From assembly GCF_022229015.1 (NCBI RefSeq), contig NZ_JAKKFF010000135.1:1-64000 (forward strand): a DNA stretch of 64,000 bases, written 5' to 3'. Shown one piece after another: positions 34,286-43,492 of this stretch. Source of the DNA: Micromonospora foliorum. GTDB taxonomy: Bacteria; Actinomycetota; Actinomycetes; Mycobacteriales; Micromonosporaceae. The first letter of the stretch is position 1. Every line of letters begins with the position of its first letter. Position numbers and translations under genes: made by a program. Below the pieces are notes generated by a model. That model was not told the origin of the DNA and ran no database searches. It saw only the letters and a program-made list of their open reading frames with translations.

Positions 34286-35124
34286 CAGGCGTCCCGGAGG
34301 GTGCTGCGCTGCCGGCCGAGGCCGTCGATCTCGACCTCCATCACGTCGCCGGCGGCCAGGTACGGGAACCGGCCGGAGAGCGCCACCCCCTGCGGGGTGC
34401 CGGTGTTGATGACGTCGCCCGGGTCCAGGACCGTGTACTGGGACAGGTGCCAGACCAGGTACGCCACGTCGAAGATCATGTCTTTGGTGCCGGAGTCCTG
34501 GCGGGGTTCGCCGTTGACCCAGGAACGCAGCCGCAGCGCCTGCGGGTCGCCGATCTCGTCGGCGGTGACCAGCCACGGGCCGAGCGGTTGGAACGTCTCG
34601 CAGGACTTGCCCTTCGACCACTGGCCGCCGGAGACGGCGAGTTGGAAGTCCCGCTCGGAGACGTCGTTGGACAGCACGTACCCGGCGATGTGCCCGAGGG
34701 CGTCGGCCGGCGAGGCGAGGTAGCGGGCCGGTCGGCCGATCACCACCGCCAGCTCCACCTCCCAGTCGGTCTTCGTCGAGCCGCGCGGGATCAGGACCTC
34801 GTCGTACGGGCCGACGACGGTGTTGGGCGCCTTGTAGAAGATGATCGGGTCGGTCGGTGGCGCGGCACCCGACTCGGCGGCGTGCGCGGCGTAGTTCTGC
34901 CCCACGCAGAGCACCACCCCGGGCCGGGCGATCGGTGCGCCGACCCGCTGGCCGGTGACGTCGATCTCGGGCAGGTCGGTGGCCTCGCGGACCCGCCGGA
35001 CGCCGTCGCCGGCGAGGAACTCGCCGTCGATGTCGGCGGTGAGCGACGAGAGGTCGTAGTGCCGCCCGTCGACGTACAGCACGGGGCGTTCCCGCCCCAC
35101 GGGCCCGACGCGCATGAATCTCAC
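34285..35124 (-). CDS. FAH-family hydrolase, probable 2,4-diketo-3-deoxy-L-fuconate hydrolase
   Basis: 279 residues from a GTG at 35124 with GGAGG eight bases upstream and a 4-base overlap with the lactonase gene. Fumarylacetoacetate-hydrolase fold: [12 protein letters not shown], the metal-ligand segment [12 protein letters not shown], the ligand Asp in [23 protein letters not shown] and NTGTPQGV. In the L-fucose pathway this enzyme splits 2,4-diketo-3-deoxy-L-fuconate into pyruvate and L-lactate. The presence of lutABC in the same island fits lactate as a product. Confidence 0.9.
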   Translation of the reverse strand: MRFMRVGPVGRERPVLYVDGRHYDLSSLTADIDGEFLAGDGVRRVREATDLPEIDVTGQRVGAPIARPGVVLCVGQNYAAHAAESGAAPPTDPIIFYKAPNTVVGPYDEVLIPRGSTKTDWEVELAVVIGRPARYLASPADALGHIAGYVLSNDVSERDFQLAVSGGQWSKGKSCETFQPLGPWLVTADEIGDPQALRLRSWVNGEPRQDSGTKDMIFDVAYLVWHLSQYTVLDPGDVINTGTPQGVALSGRFPYLAAGDVMEVEIDGLGRQRSTLRDA

Positions 35125-35963
35125 GAACCAACCTCCAGTGCATAGGTACGAATTGCGGTGCCGGCCAGGACGTCTGCCCGCTCGGTGGCGGACAGCTCCC
35201 CCAGGCTGGCGTCGATCGCCGTCCACGCCTCGGCGTACGAGGCGACGAGGTCGCAGACGGGCCAGTCCGAACCGGCCATCAGCCGGTGCGGGCCGAACAG
35301 CTCCAGCGCGGTGTCGACGTACGGCCGGATGTCGGCCACCCGCCACCCGGGGCCGGCCTCGGTGAGCAGGCCGGAGAGCTTCGCGACGACGTTGTCGCAG
35401 CCGGCCAGGTCGCGTACCGCCGTGCGCCACTCGGCGAGGCCGGCGGCGGCGATCCTCGGCTTGCCCAGGTGGTCGAGGACGAAGGTGGTGCCCGGCGTGG
35501 CCCGCGCGGCCTCGGCGCAGCTGGTCAGCTGTCCGACGTGGACGACCAGGTCGAAGGTGAGGCCGGCGGCCCCGATCGCCGCGAGGGCGGCCCGCACGTC
35601 GGGGCGGGCCAGGTGCCCGGGGTCGGTGACGCCCTGCACCTGGTCGCGGAGCCCGACCAGCTTGGTCGCGCCGGGCAGGTCGCGGTAGTCGGCCAGGGTG
35701 GCGGCGATGGCCGGGTCGGTGAGCGACGCCCAGCCGACCACGCCGGCGATCCGGGGCGTGGTGGAGGCGTGGGCCAGAAACTCGGCGGTCTCCCCGGCGT
35801 CGCAGCGGCCCGCCTCGACCAGCACGGTCGCCGTCACCCCGGCCGCGTCGAGCCGGGGTACGAGGTCGGTGGTGGTGTAGTCGCGCCGGATCGTCTCCAG
35901 GCCCGGTGCGGCGAGCCAGGGGTAGTCGGCGGTCCACAGGTGGTGGTGCGCGTCGATGATCAC
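35121..35963 (-). CDS. Amidohydrolase-family lactonase, probable L-fucono-1,5-lactonase
   Basis: 280 residues from a GTG at 35963 that overlaps the upstream aldo/keto reductase stop by 4 bases; the protein then starts directly with [10 protein letters not shown], carrying the HxH metal motif as in COG3618 lactonases. Further motifs: HVGQL, LDHLGKP and MAGSDWPV with the catalytic Asp. COG3618 enzymes hydrolyse L-fucono-, L-rhamnono- or D-arabinono-lactones, and the neighbouring fuconate dehydratase points to L-fuconolactone. Confidence 0.9.
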   Translation of the reverse strand: MIIDAHHHLWTADYPWLAAPGLETIRRDYTTTDLVPRLDAAGVTATVLVEAGRCDAGETAEFLAHASTTPRIAGVVGWASLTDPAIAATLADYRDLPGATKLVGLRDQVQGVTDPGHLARPDVRAALAAIGAAGLTFDLVVHVGQLTSCAEAARATPGTTFVLDHLGKPRIAAAGLAEWRTAVRDLAGCDNVVAKLSGLLTEAGPGWRVADIRPYVDTALELFGPHRLMAGSDWPVCDLVASYAEAWTAIDASLGELSATERADVLAGTAIRTYALEVGS

Positions 35964-36937
35964 GGCGTCGGCACCTCGCTCGGCAGCAGACCCTCGGCCT
36001 TGAGATCGGCCCACAGCGCGCCGGGCACCTCCCACTCGAACATCGCCACGTTGTCGGCGACCTGCTCCGGGTCCCGGGCGCCGACCACCACGCTGGTGAC
36101 CGCCGGGTGCCCGAGCGGAAACTGGATCGCCGCGGCCCGCAGCGGTACGCCGTGCCGCTCGCACACCGACCGGATCGCGGTGGCCCGGTCGAGCAGCCCC
36201 CGGTCGGCCGGGGCGTAGTCGTAGTGGGCGCCCGGTGTCGGGTCGGCCAGCAGGCCCGAGTTGTAGACCCCGGCGGCGATCACCGCGATCCCCTTCGCCT
36301 GGCACAGCGGCAACAGTTCGTCGAGACCGGACTGGTCGAGCAGCGTGTACCGGCCGGCGAGCATGAAGCAGTCGAAGTCGCCGGCGTGGGCCAGCTCGAC
36401 CAGCGCCGGGGCCTGGTTCATTCCGGCGCTGACAGCGCCGATCTCGCCGGCCTCGCGCAGTTGCGCCAACGCCGGGTACGCCCCGGCGACCGCCTCGGCG
36501 AGGTGGTCGTCCGGGTCGTGGATGTGCGCGATGTCGATCCGGTCCAGCCCCAACCGGGCCAGGCTCTCCGCGTGCGAGCGGCGTACCCCGGCGGCGGAGA
36601 AGTCGAACCGCGGCGCGAGGTCGGTCGGCTCGGCCCAGAACTCCTGCCGGTCCGCACCGTCGGGGACGAGCAGCCGACCGACCTTGGTGGAGAGGGTGAA
36701 CGCGTCGCGCGGCTTGCCGGCGAGGACCGCCCCGGCGCGCCGCTCGGAGAGGCCACAGCCGTAGAGCGGGGCGGTGTCGAAGTAGCGGAGTCCGAGGCCC
36801 CAGGCCGCCTCGACGGTGGCGTGGGCGACCTCGTCACCGACGGCGTCGAACATCCCACCGATCGGGGCGAGCCCCAGCCCGAGCCGGGTCACCGCCACGT
36901 CGGTACGCCCCAGGGTCACCAGTTCGGTGGCCTTCAC
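35960..36937 (-). CDS. Aldo/keto reductase, probable L-fucose (D-threo-aldose) 1-dehydrogenase
   Basis: 325 residues, AKR TIM barrel. The catalytic tetrad is visible: Asp in YFDTAPLYG, the Tyr of the same motif, Lys in STKVGRLL and His in IAHIHDPDD. The family of D-threo-aldose dehydrogenases oxidises L-fucose, D-arabinose and L-galactose at C1 to the lactone, the substrate of the adjacent lactonase. It overlaps both its neighbours by 4 bases, coupling transport to the first catabolic step. Confidence 0.88.
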   Translation of the reverse strand: MKATELVTLGRTDVAVTRLGLGLAPIGGMFDAVGDEVAHATVEAAWGLGLRYFDTAPLYGCGLSERRAGAVLAGKPRDAFTLSTKVGRLLVPDGADRQEFWAEPTDLAPRFDFSAAGVRRSHAESLARLGLDRIDIAHIHDPDDHLAEAVAGAYPALAQLREAGEIGAVSAGMNQAPALVELAHAGDFDCFMLAGRYTLLDQSGLDELLPLCQAKGIAVIAAGVYNSGLLADPTPGAHYDYAPADRGLLDRATAIRSVCERHGVPLRAAAIQFPLGHPAVTSVVVGARDPEQVADNVAMFEWEVPGALWADLKAEGLLPSEVPTP

Positions 36938-38466
36938 GCGACGACCCCCTGCCCGTCGTGGATGAACCGGATCACCGACTGACTCATCCGGTCGTAGTCG
37001 TGGTCGTTGTCCAGTTCACCAACGATGGCGAACTCCCGCATCACCGCGATCCGGTCGGCGAGGGTGACCATCTCCGGCAGGTCCGACGAGATCAGCAGGA
37101 TGGCCATTCCCCGCGCGGCCAGGCCGGCGATCAACTCGTGGAAGGCCGCCTTGGTGCGCACGTCGATGCCGACGGTGGGCTCGTCGATGATGAGCACGTC
37201 GCAGTCGGCCGCCAGCCACTTGGCCAGGCTGACCTTCTGCTGGTTGCCGCCGGAGAGCTGACCGGCGTGCTGGTCGGGCGAGGCGAGTCGGATGCCCAGC
37301 CGATCGGCGTACTCGTCGACCAGGGACCGCTCCGCCCGGTCCCGGACCAGCCCGAGCCGGGCCAGCTTGCGCCACACCGTCACCGCCGTGTTGCGGGCCA
37401 CGGTCTGGTCGAGGAAGAGGCCCTCCTCCTTGCGGTTCTCGGTGACGTAGCCGATCCGGTACCGGTGCAGGGCGTCGCCCACGTCCCGGATCCGGGCCGG
37501 ACGCCCGTGCACCCGCACCTCACCGGCGGTGATCCGGTCGAGGCCGAGCAGTGCCTTGGCCAACTCGCTGCGGCCCGCGCCGACCAGCCCGTACAGGCCG
37601 ACGATCTCACCGGGGCGGACGGCGAGGCTGACGTCGTGGTGGCCGGCGGTGGTGGCGACGTGGTCGAGGGCCAGCGCCGGTTCGACGTCCGCCGCGACGG
37701 TCCGGGCGGCGAGGCGCACCTGCTGGTACGCCCGGCCGACCATCAGGTCGACGATTTCCTCGCGGCTGTGGTCGGCGAGGGGTTCCGCCTCGGCGACGCT
37801 GCGCCCGTCGCGCAGCACGGTCACCGTGTCGGCGACCGCGAAGACCTCCTCCAGTTTGTGGCTGACCAGCACGGTGGCGTGGCCCCGCTCGGACAGCCGA
37901 CGCACGATGCCGTAGAGCCGGTCGGCCTCGTCGTTGGTCAGCGACGCGGTCGGTTCGTCGAGCAGCAGTACTGTCGAGTCGGCCGACAGCGCCTTGGCGA
38001 TCTCCACCAGTTGCAGTTGGGCCACCGACAGCCGCGACACCGGCAGGTCGGGGTCCAGGTCGAGGTCGAGCAGGTCGAGGCAACGGCGGGCCTCGGTACG
38101 CAGCGCCGCCCGGTCGAGCAGGCCGGCGCGGCGGGGCAGGTGTTGCAGGCAGATGTTCTCGGCGACGCTGAACGCCGGGATCAGGTTCCGCTCCTGGTGC
38201 ACGACACCGATGCCGGCCCGTTGGGCGTCCTGCGGGTTGCCGAGCTGCACCGTGCGCAGCTCGCCGTCGGGCCCGGGCAGCCGCAGGAGCCCACCGTCCG
38301 GCCGGTACACCCCGGTCAGGATCTTGATCAGGGTGCTCTTGCCGGCGCCGTTCTCGCCGAGCAGCGCGTGCACGCTGCCGGCGGTCAGGGTCAGCGTCGC
38401 CTCGTCCAGGGCGCGTACCCCCGGGAACGTCTTGACCAGTTTCTCCGCGGACAGCACGACGCTCAT
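36934..38466 (-). CDS. Sugar ABC transporter ATPase, double-NBD (RbsA/AraG type)
   Basis: 510 residues with two ATPase domains. The first has Walker A GENGAGKST and Walker B LLLDEPTASL, with its signature region at LSVAQLQLVE. The second has a degenerate Walker A (GLVGAGRSEL), signature LSGGNQQKVS and Walker B DVLIIDEPTVGID. This is the CUT2 pattern. The ATG at 38466 gives the family start MSVVLSAEKLVKTFPG and overlaps the permease stop by 4 bases. It energises uptake through the two permeases that follow upstream; substrate inferred to be L-fucose or a related 6-deoxyhexose. Confidence 0.93.
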   Translation of the reverse strand: MSVVLSAEKLVKTFPGVRALDEATLTLTAGSVHALLGENGAGKSTLIKILTGVYRPDGGLLRLPGPDGELRTVQLGNPQDAQRAGIGVVHQERNLIPAFSVAENICLQHLPRRAGLLDRAALRTEARRCLDLLDLDLDPDLPVSRLSVAQLQLVEIAKALSADSTVLLLDEPTASLTNDEADRLYGIVRRLSERGHATVLVSHKLEEVFAVADTVTVLRDGRSVAEAEPLADHSREEIVDLMVGRAYQQVRLAARTVAADVEPALALDHVATTAGHHDVSLAVRPGEIVGLYGLVGAGRSELAKALLGLDRITAGEVRVHGRPARIRDVGDALHRYRIGYVTENRKEEGLFLDQTVARNTAVTVWRKLARLGLVRDRAERSLVDEYADRLGIRLASPDQHAGQLSGGNQQKVSLAKWLAADCDVLIIDEPTVGIDVRTKAAFHELIAGLAARGMAILLISSDLPEMVTLADRIAVMREFAIVGELDNDHDYDRMSQSVIRFIHDGQGVVA

Positions 38467-39413
38467 CGTGGACCTCCGGAGAGCTTGTCGCGGAACTGCC
38501 CGAGCAGCACCGCGCCGAGGACGACCGCGCCGATGATGAGGTCCACCCACCGCCGGTTGATGTCGAACTGCGACTGGCTCACGTCGACCAGCCGGACCAG
38601 GAATGCGGCGAGCACCGTGCCGGTCACGCTGACCATGCCGCCGGCCAGGGCCACCCCGCCGATGATCGGCGCGGCGAAGCTGGGCAGCAGCAGGTCGTCG
38701 CCGATCGAGGCGTTCACCGAGCCGAAGGCGGCCACCACGATCACCGCGGCGAAGCCGGCCAGCAGCCCGGACAGGGTGTGGGCCAGCACCAGCGCCCGGT
38801 CGTTGGAGATGCCCGACAGCCGGGCCGCGAACGGGTTGCCGCCGGAGGCGAGCAGGTGCCGTCCGGGCACGGTACGCCGGAAGAAGAGGGCCACGGCGAC
38901 GGCGATCGCGACCGCCAGCAGGAAGACCACCGGTACGCCGGCCAGGGACGCCTGCCCGAACTCGCGCAGGCCGGGCGAGTAGCCCTGGTAGGTGCCGGTG
39001 CCGTTCACCCCGTACCGCAGCCCTTCGAGGATGGTCATGGTGGCGAGGGTGACGATGAACCCGTTGATCCGGGTGAAGATCACCAACAGGCCGTTGACCA
39101 GCCCGACGACGGCGCCGAGGGCCAGCGCGGCGAGCACCGCGACCGGGGCGGGCAGCCCGGCGTCGATCATCAGCCAGCCGGAGGTCACCGCGCAGAACCC
39201 GGTGAGCACGCCCACCGAGAGGTTCATCTGACCGACGGCGAGCACCACCATCTGGGCCAGGCCGATGACGATCGGCAGGGCGAGGAAGCGCAGGAAGGCG
39301 TCCAGGGTGCCGGCGGTGAGCAGGTTGAAGTCGGTGGCGACCGCGAGCGCCGCGAACCCGAGCGCCGCGATCACCGCGAGGGTGAACTCGTTGGTCCGGA
39401 TCACGCTCCTCAT
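38463..39413 (-). CDS. CUT2 sugar ABC permease (RbsC type), first of two
   Basis: 316 residues with about nine hydrophobic helices and the family motifs GQMNLSVG, GFIVTLATM and FAAPIIGGVALAGG. It overlaps the ATPase gene and the second permease gene by 4 bases each. Two different permease subunits encoded in tandem suggest a heterodimeric channel, as in rhamnose-type CUT2 importers, rather than the RbsC homodimer. Confidence 0.92.
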   Translation of the reverse strand: MRSVIRTNEFTLAVIAALGFAALAVATDFNLLTAGTLDAFLRFLALPIVIGLAQMVVLAVGQMNLSVGVLTGFCAVTSGWLMIDAGLPAPVAVLAALALGAVVGLVNGLLVIFTRINGFIVTLATMTILEGLRYGVNGTGTYQGYSPGLREFGQASLAGVPVVFLLAVAIAVAVALFFRRTVPGRHLLASGGNPFAARLSGISNDRALVLAHTLSGLLAGFAAVIVVAAFGSVNASIGDDLLLPSFAAPIIGGVALAGGMVSVTGTVLAAFLVRLVDVSQSQFDINRRWVDLIIGAVVLGAVLLGQFRDKLSGGPR

Positions 39414-40483
39414 GAGGGTGACACCGCCCTTCGCTCGGCGAGCACGGCCCGCAGCCGGTCCAGCGACAGCGCCGCGAGCAGCACGAGCCCGATGTAGAGC
39501 TTCAGCTCCTCCAGGGAGAACTGGAGCAGGTTGAGGCCCTTGTAGATGACCTGGGTGAGGGTCGCGCCGAGCGCGGTGCCGAGGACGCTTACCGCACCAC
39601 CGGCGAGCAGCGTCCCACCGAGCACCGGGGCCAGGAACGACGGCAGCAGGAACGACTCACCGATGGTGGCGGAGAAGGCGCCGTTGTTGGCGGCGAGCAG
39701 GAACCCGGCCAGCGCGGCGAGCAGTCCGCTCAACGCGTGCGCGGCGACGACCCGGCGGTGCGTGGGAATGCCGGACAGCTCGGCGGCGACCGTGTTGGAG
39801 CCGGTCATCAGGATCTCCCGGCCCAGCCGGGCGTGCCGGAACAGCAGCCCGACGCCGAGCGCCGCGACCACCGCGATCGGCACGACCAGCGGGATCCGGG
39901 GTCCGCAGACCTCGCCCATGCAGTAGTCGGCGAAGGTGTCGAAGCGCAGGGCGGACAGCCCGCTCGGCTGCACCGCGAACGACACCCCGCCGGTCGCCCA
40001 GGTGTAGAGGATCGTGACCAGGCCCAGCAACCCGAAGTCGAGCGCCAGGGTGACCACGAAGGAGTTCACGCCGGTCTTGGCGATGAGCAGGCCGGCGAGC
40101 GCGCCGATGCCCGCCCCGACGGCGAGACCCACGAGCAGCCCGACCAGCAGCGGTACGCCGAGCCGGTCGTAGGCCAGGCCCATCGCGAAGGTGGACAGCG
40201 CGGCCATCCGACCAACGGCCATGTTCATGTGCCCGAGCGAGAGCACGGCGAGCTGGGCGAGACCGACCACGACGTACACGCTGATGTCGGCCTGCAGCGG
40301 TGCCAGGGTGAGCCGGGGGTCGAGGAACGCGGGGGTGAGCGACGAGAAGAGGACTACCAGCACGGCGATGACGATGAGCAGGCCGAGCCGGGGGTTCGCC
40401 CAGACCGGCAGGGCCCGGGCCGGCGGCCTGGGCTCCGCGGCCGGAGGCACCGCCGGCGCCTCCGGCGCTGTTTCCGTCCTCAC
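39410..40483 (-). CDS. CUT2 sugar ABC permease, second of two
   Basis: 357 residues from a GTG at 40483 that overlaps the upstream dehydratase stop by 4 bases. A Pro/Ala-rich cytoplasmic N-terminus of about 30 residues precedes the helices. Motifs: VLSLGHMNMAVG, NSFVVTLALDFG and FLAPVLGGTLLAGG. An insertion near residue 175 contains a CMGEVCG pair of cysteines that may be a periplasmic disulphide. Paralogous to the permease gene downstream. Confidence 0.91.
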   Translation of the reverse strand: MRTETAPEAPAVPPAAEPRPPARALPVWANPRLGLLIVIAVLVVLFSSLTPAFLDPRLTLAPLQADISVYVVVGLAQLAVLSLGHMNMAVGRMAALSTFAMGLAYDRLGVPLLVGLLVGLAVGAGIGALAGLLIAKTGVNSFVVTLALDFGLLGLVTILYTWATGGVSFAVQPSGLSALRFDTFADYCMGEVCGPRIPLVVPIAVVAALGVGLLFRHARLGREILMTGSNTVAAELSGIPTHRRVVAAHALSGLLAALAGFLLAANNGAFSATIGESFLLPSFLAPVLGGTLLAGGAVSVLGTALGATLTQVIYKGLNLLQFSLEELKLYIGLVLLAALSLDRLRAVLAERRAVSPS

Positions 40484-41568
40484 GCCACCCTCCTGTCCTC
40501 GATCGCGTCGCGGTCCCAGTCGATGCCGAGGCCCGGCTCGCCGGGGGCGAGCGCGTGGCCGTCGACGATCGCGATCTCGGTCCGGGTGATCGCGCGCAGT
40601 TGCGGGATGTGCTCGACGTAGCGGCTGTTCGGCACGGCCGCGCAGAGGCTCACGTGCAGTTCCATCAGGAAGTGCGGGCAGACCACCACGTTGCATGCCT
40701 CGGCCAGGTGCGCCACCTTGAGCCACGGGGTGATGCCGCCGATGCGCGCGACGTCGACCTGGACGACGCCGGCCGCCTGCCGGCGTAGGTACTCGGCGAA
40801 CTGGCCGATCGAGTACATCGACTCCCCCACCGCGACCGGGATGCTTGTCGCCCGGGCCAGCAGCTCGTGCCCGGCGACGTCGTCGGCGGGCAGCGGCTCC
40901 TCGAACCAGGCGAGCTGGTGCGGTTCGAGCAACCGGGCCCGGCGGATCGCCTCGGCGGCGGTCAGCGACTGGTTGGCGTCGACCATCACGTCGAAGTCGT
41001 CGCCGAGCGCCGCCCGGACCGCGCCGATCCGGGCGGCGTCCTCGGCGGGGTTGGGCTTGCCGACCTTCAGCTTGACGCCGGGCCAGCCGGCCGCCTGGGA
41101 CGCCTTCGCCCCGGCGACCAGCTCGTCCTCGGTGAGGTGCAGCCAGCCGCCCTCGGTGTCGTACAGCGGGATCCGGTCCTTGGCGCCCCCGGCGAGCACC
41201 CACAGCGGCAGGCCGGCGGCGCGGGCGCGCAGGTCCCACAGCGCGGTGTCGATCGCGGCGAGCGCCAACGAGGTGATGGCCCCGACCGCGGTGGCGCGGG
41301 TGGCGGCGTGCAGGTCACGCCAGATCGCCTCCACCCGGGCGGCGTCGCGGCCGACCAGGTGCGGCAGCAGGTAGTCGCGCAGCAGCGCGAGCACCGCCGT
41401 GCCGCCGGTCCCGATCGTGTACGCGTACCCCGTGCCGTGTCCGCCGTCGGCCGTGCGCACCTCGACGAAGAGCGTCTCCTGCTTGAGGAACGCCTGTACC
41501 GCGTCGGTGCGGACGGTCTCGACGGGAATGTCGACGAGGTACGCCTCGGCCTTGGTGATTGTCGACAT
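40480..41568 (-). CDS. Mandelate-racemase-subgroup enolase-superfamily dehydratase/racemase
   Basis: 362 residues from an ATG at 41568 that shares one base with the upstream stop. Catalytic motifs of the MR subgroup: VKLKVG (KxK), MVDANQS, WFEEPL, VAVGESM and a late His in CPHFLMELHVSL. That last motif resembles L-talarate/galactarate dehydratases, but overall identity cannot be judged by eye. Its place between the binding-protein and permease genes suggests a second acid-sugar substrate, perhaps L-rhamnonate or a galactarate-like acid, entering through the same importer. Specific substrate unassigned. Confidence 0.82.
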   Translation of the reverse strand: MSTITKAEAYLVDIPVETVRTDAVQAFLKQETLFVEVRTADGGHGTGYAYTIGTGGTAVLALLRDYLLPHLVGRDAARVEAIWRDLHAATRATAVGAITSLALAAIDTALWDLRARAAGLPLWVLAGGAKDRIPLYDTEGGWLHLTEDELVAGAKASQAAGWPGVKLKVGKPNPAEDAARIGAVRAALGDDFDVMVDANQSLTAAEAIRRARLLEPHQLAWFEEPLPADDVAGHELLARATSIPVAVGESMYSIGQFAEYLRRQAAGVVQVDVARIGGITPWLKVAHLAEACNVVVCPHFLMELHVSLCAAVPNSRYVEHIPQLRAITRTEIAIVDGHALAPGEPGLGIDWDRDAIEDRRVA

Positions 41569-42617
41569 CAGCTGCACTGGAGCAGGTCGCCGTCGAACTT
41601 CTTCCGCAGTGCCTCGGTGGTGGCGGTGCGGTCGGCCTCGTAACCGTCCAGGTTGTCCTTGGTCACCACGAACGAGCCCGAGTCGATGGTCACCCCGGGT
41701 TCGGCCATGGTGCAGCCGCCGCTGAGCTTCATCAGGGCGTATGAGCCGACCTGGGCCTGACCGACCGGGTTCTGCAGGATGGTGGCGGCCACCGAACCGC
41801 CGCGCAGCCCGTCGAGGACCGCCGGGTCGTCGTCGATGGCGATGACCTTGATGGGCAGCTTCGACTGGCGGACCCCCTCGGCCGAGGCGACCGCCGGGTT
41901 GTAGGCGGTGTTCACGATCGCCTGGATCTGACGGCCCTTCGCGGCGAGGAGGTCGGCCACGGCCTTCTGCGCGCTCTGCAGATCCTTGTCGATGTCGGTG
42001 ACGCTCTGGATCAGGGTCACCTTGCCGCCGGTCTCGGCGACCGCCTTCTCCACGCCCGCGATCCGGCGCTGGGTGTTGGAGTCGACCTTGTTTCCGGTCA
42101 GGTGCACCAGGTTGCCCTGACCACCCATCGCGTCGATGGCGGCCTTGGCACCCTTGTACGCGGCGACCTCCACGTCCGTGGAAAGGCAGAAGTCGGCCTT
42201 GTTGGCCCCGGCCGGGCAGGACGCGAGGGAGCCGACGGGGAAGCCCTGCCGCTTGAGGTCCTCGAAGGTGGAGTTGATGTTGTCCGGCGAGACGCCGAAG
42301 ACCCCGAAGGCGTTGTAGCCCTGCGCGGCCAGGGACTTGAGCACGTCGTTCTGCTTGGTCTGGTCCCAGCCGGCGGTCTCGTTGAAGGTGACGTCGCCGA
42401 GCGCGAGCTCGGTCTTGGCCTTGGCTCCGGCGTCCTTCCAGGGCTGGAAGTACGGGTGCGAGCCGCCGGGCACGAGCGCGACCTTGACCTGCGCCGGTTC
42501 CCGGCCACCGGCTTCGGCGTCGGTGGTGTCGCTCTTCTTCGTGCAGGCCACAGTGGTCGTGGCGAGGGCCACGACGGTGAGGCCCGAGCCAATTCGGGAC
42601 AGCATTCTGCGCGACAT
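41568..42617 (-). CDS. Sugar-binding lipoprotein of the CUT2 importer (RbsB-like)
   Basis: 349 residues from an ATG at 42617 with GAGGAG seven bases upstream. The signal peptide ends in a lipobox (TTTVACTKK, Cys near residue 25). The mature protein is a periplasmic-binding-protein type 1 fold with the usual segments (SHPYFQPW, GVFGVSPDNI, HLTGNKVDSNTQRRIAGVEK, AIDDDPAVLDGLR). First gene of a tightly packed ten-gene operon running down to the SDR gene at 32147. Presumed ligand L-fucose. Confidence 0.9.
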   Translation of the reverse strand: MSRRMLSRIGSGLTVVALATTTVACTKKSDTTDAEAGGREPAQVKVALVPGGSHPYFQPWKDAGAKAKTELALGDVTFNETAGWDQTKQNDVLKSLAAQGYNAFGVFGVSPDNINSTFEDLKRQGFPVGSLASCPAGANKADFCLSTDVEVAAYKGAKAAIDAMGGQGNLVHLTGNKVDSNTQRRIAGVEKAVAETGGKVTLIQSVTDIDKDLQSAQKAVADLLAAKGRQIQAIVNTAYNPAVASAEGVRQSKLPIKVIAIDDDPAVLDGLRGGSVAATILQNPVGQAQVGSYALMKLSGGCTMAEPGVTIDSGSFVVTKDNLDGYEADRTATTEALRKKFDGDLLQCS

Positions 42618-42668
42618 GTTCGTCTCCTCGGGGGTGGTGGTGGCGAGACGGTGGCGGGGGAACCTATT

Positions 42669-42709
42669 TCCTATAGGATGTTGCTTTGCTAGTGTGTACT
42701 CGCTCACAC
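42669..42709. promoter_or_regulatory. Divergent promoter region with two inverted repeats
   Basis: The spacer between the importer operon and the GntR gene holds a perfect 10-bp palindrome TCCTATAGGA (42669-42678) and a second inverted repeat GTGTG (42692-42696) facing CACAC (42705-42709). The first is AT-richer than its surroundings and is the likelier operator of the adjacent FCD-type regulator; the second could overlap a promoter. Assignment is by position only. Confidence 0.5.
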
Positions 42710-42741
42710 CGGCACAGTCAAGGGGTTGCTGAGGAGACGAG

Positions 42742-43464
42742 ATGGCCCAGCAGGAACCTCGCGAGGGTCGACTCCGTCCCGCCCGTCGGCTCACCCTCAC
42801 CGAGGACGTCTACGAGTCGATAAAGACGCTTGTCATGGACCACATCCTTCCCCCCGGCGAGCGGGTCAACATCGACGCGCTCGCCCGGGAGTTGGATGTC
42901 TCCCCCACCCCGGTCCGCGAGGCCCTCGCCCGACTGGAGGCCGACGGCCTGGTCCGGAAACGCCCGCTCTCCGGCTACACCACCACGCCGCTGCTGAGCC
43001 GGGCCGAGTTCGACGACCTGTTCGACGTCCGCCAACTGTTGGAGGGCGCCACCGCCGGGCGGGCCGCCACGCACGCCTCCGCCGAGACCCGCCAACGGAT
43101 CAGCGTCGAGGCGGCGGCGAGCATCGACGTGGAGGCCGGCGACGGATATCGCCGACACGCCGCCTTCACCGCGCTGGACGCGAAGTTCCACGACCTGATC
43201 GCGGAGGCCTCCGGCAGCCCCCTGCTGCGGGACACCATCACCCGGCTGCACTCCCACCTGCACCTGCACCGGCTGTATTTTCCGGTCGCCGGCGCGCCGG
43301 ACACCAACACCGAGCACCAGCGCATCGCCGCCGCCATCGTCGCCGGCGACCCGGCCGCCGCCACCGAGGCGATGTGCGCCCACCTCAGCGCCGCTCGGGA
43401 ACGCCACCTTCCCGCCTTCGACCGGCTCCCCGCCGCCCCCGGAACACCGCGCGACTCGGCGTGA
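42742..43464 (+). CDS. GntR-family regulator (FCD subfamily) of the fucose/lactate island
   Basis: 240 residues. The winged helix lies at about residues 15-85 with LARELDVSPTPVREALARLE as recognition helix region; the FCD domain follows with DAKFHDLIAEASGS and the C-terminal TEHQRIAAAI. GAGGAG sits before the ATG. It is divergent to the sugar operon and only 28 bases ahead of lutA on its own strand, so it can coordinate both sugar uptake and lactate oxidation. The effector is likely a pathway intermediate such as 2-keto-3-deoxy-L-fuconate or L-lactate; not determined. Confidence 0.9.
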   Translation: MAQQEPREGRLRPARRLTLTEDVYESIKTLVMDHILPPGERVNIDALARELDVSPTPVREALARLEADGLVRKRPLSGYTTTPLLSRAEFDDLFDVRQLLEGATAGRAATHASAETRQRISVEAAASIDVEAGDGYRRHAAFTALDAKFHDLIAEASGSPLLRDTITRLHSHLHLHRLYFPVAGAPDTNTEHQRIAAAIVAGDPAAATEAMCAHLSAARERHLPAFDRLPAAPGTPRDSA

Positions 43465-43492
43465 CCCACCCCCACACACCCGAGGAGCCGCC

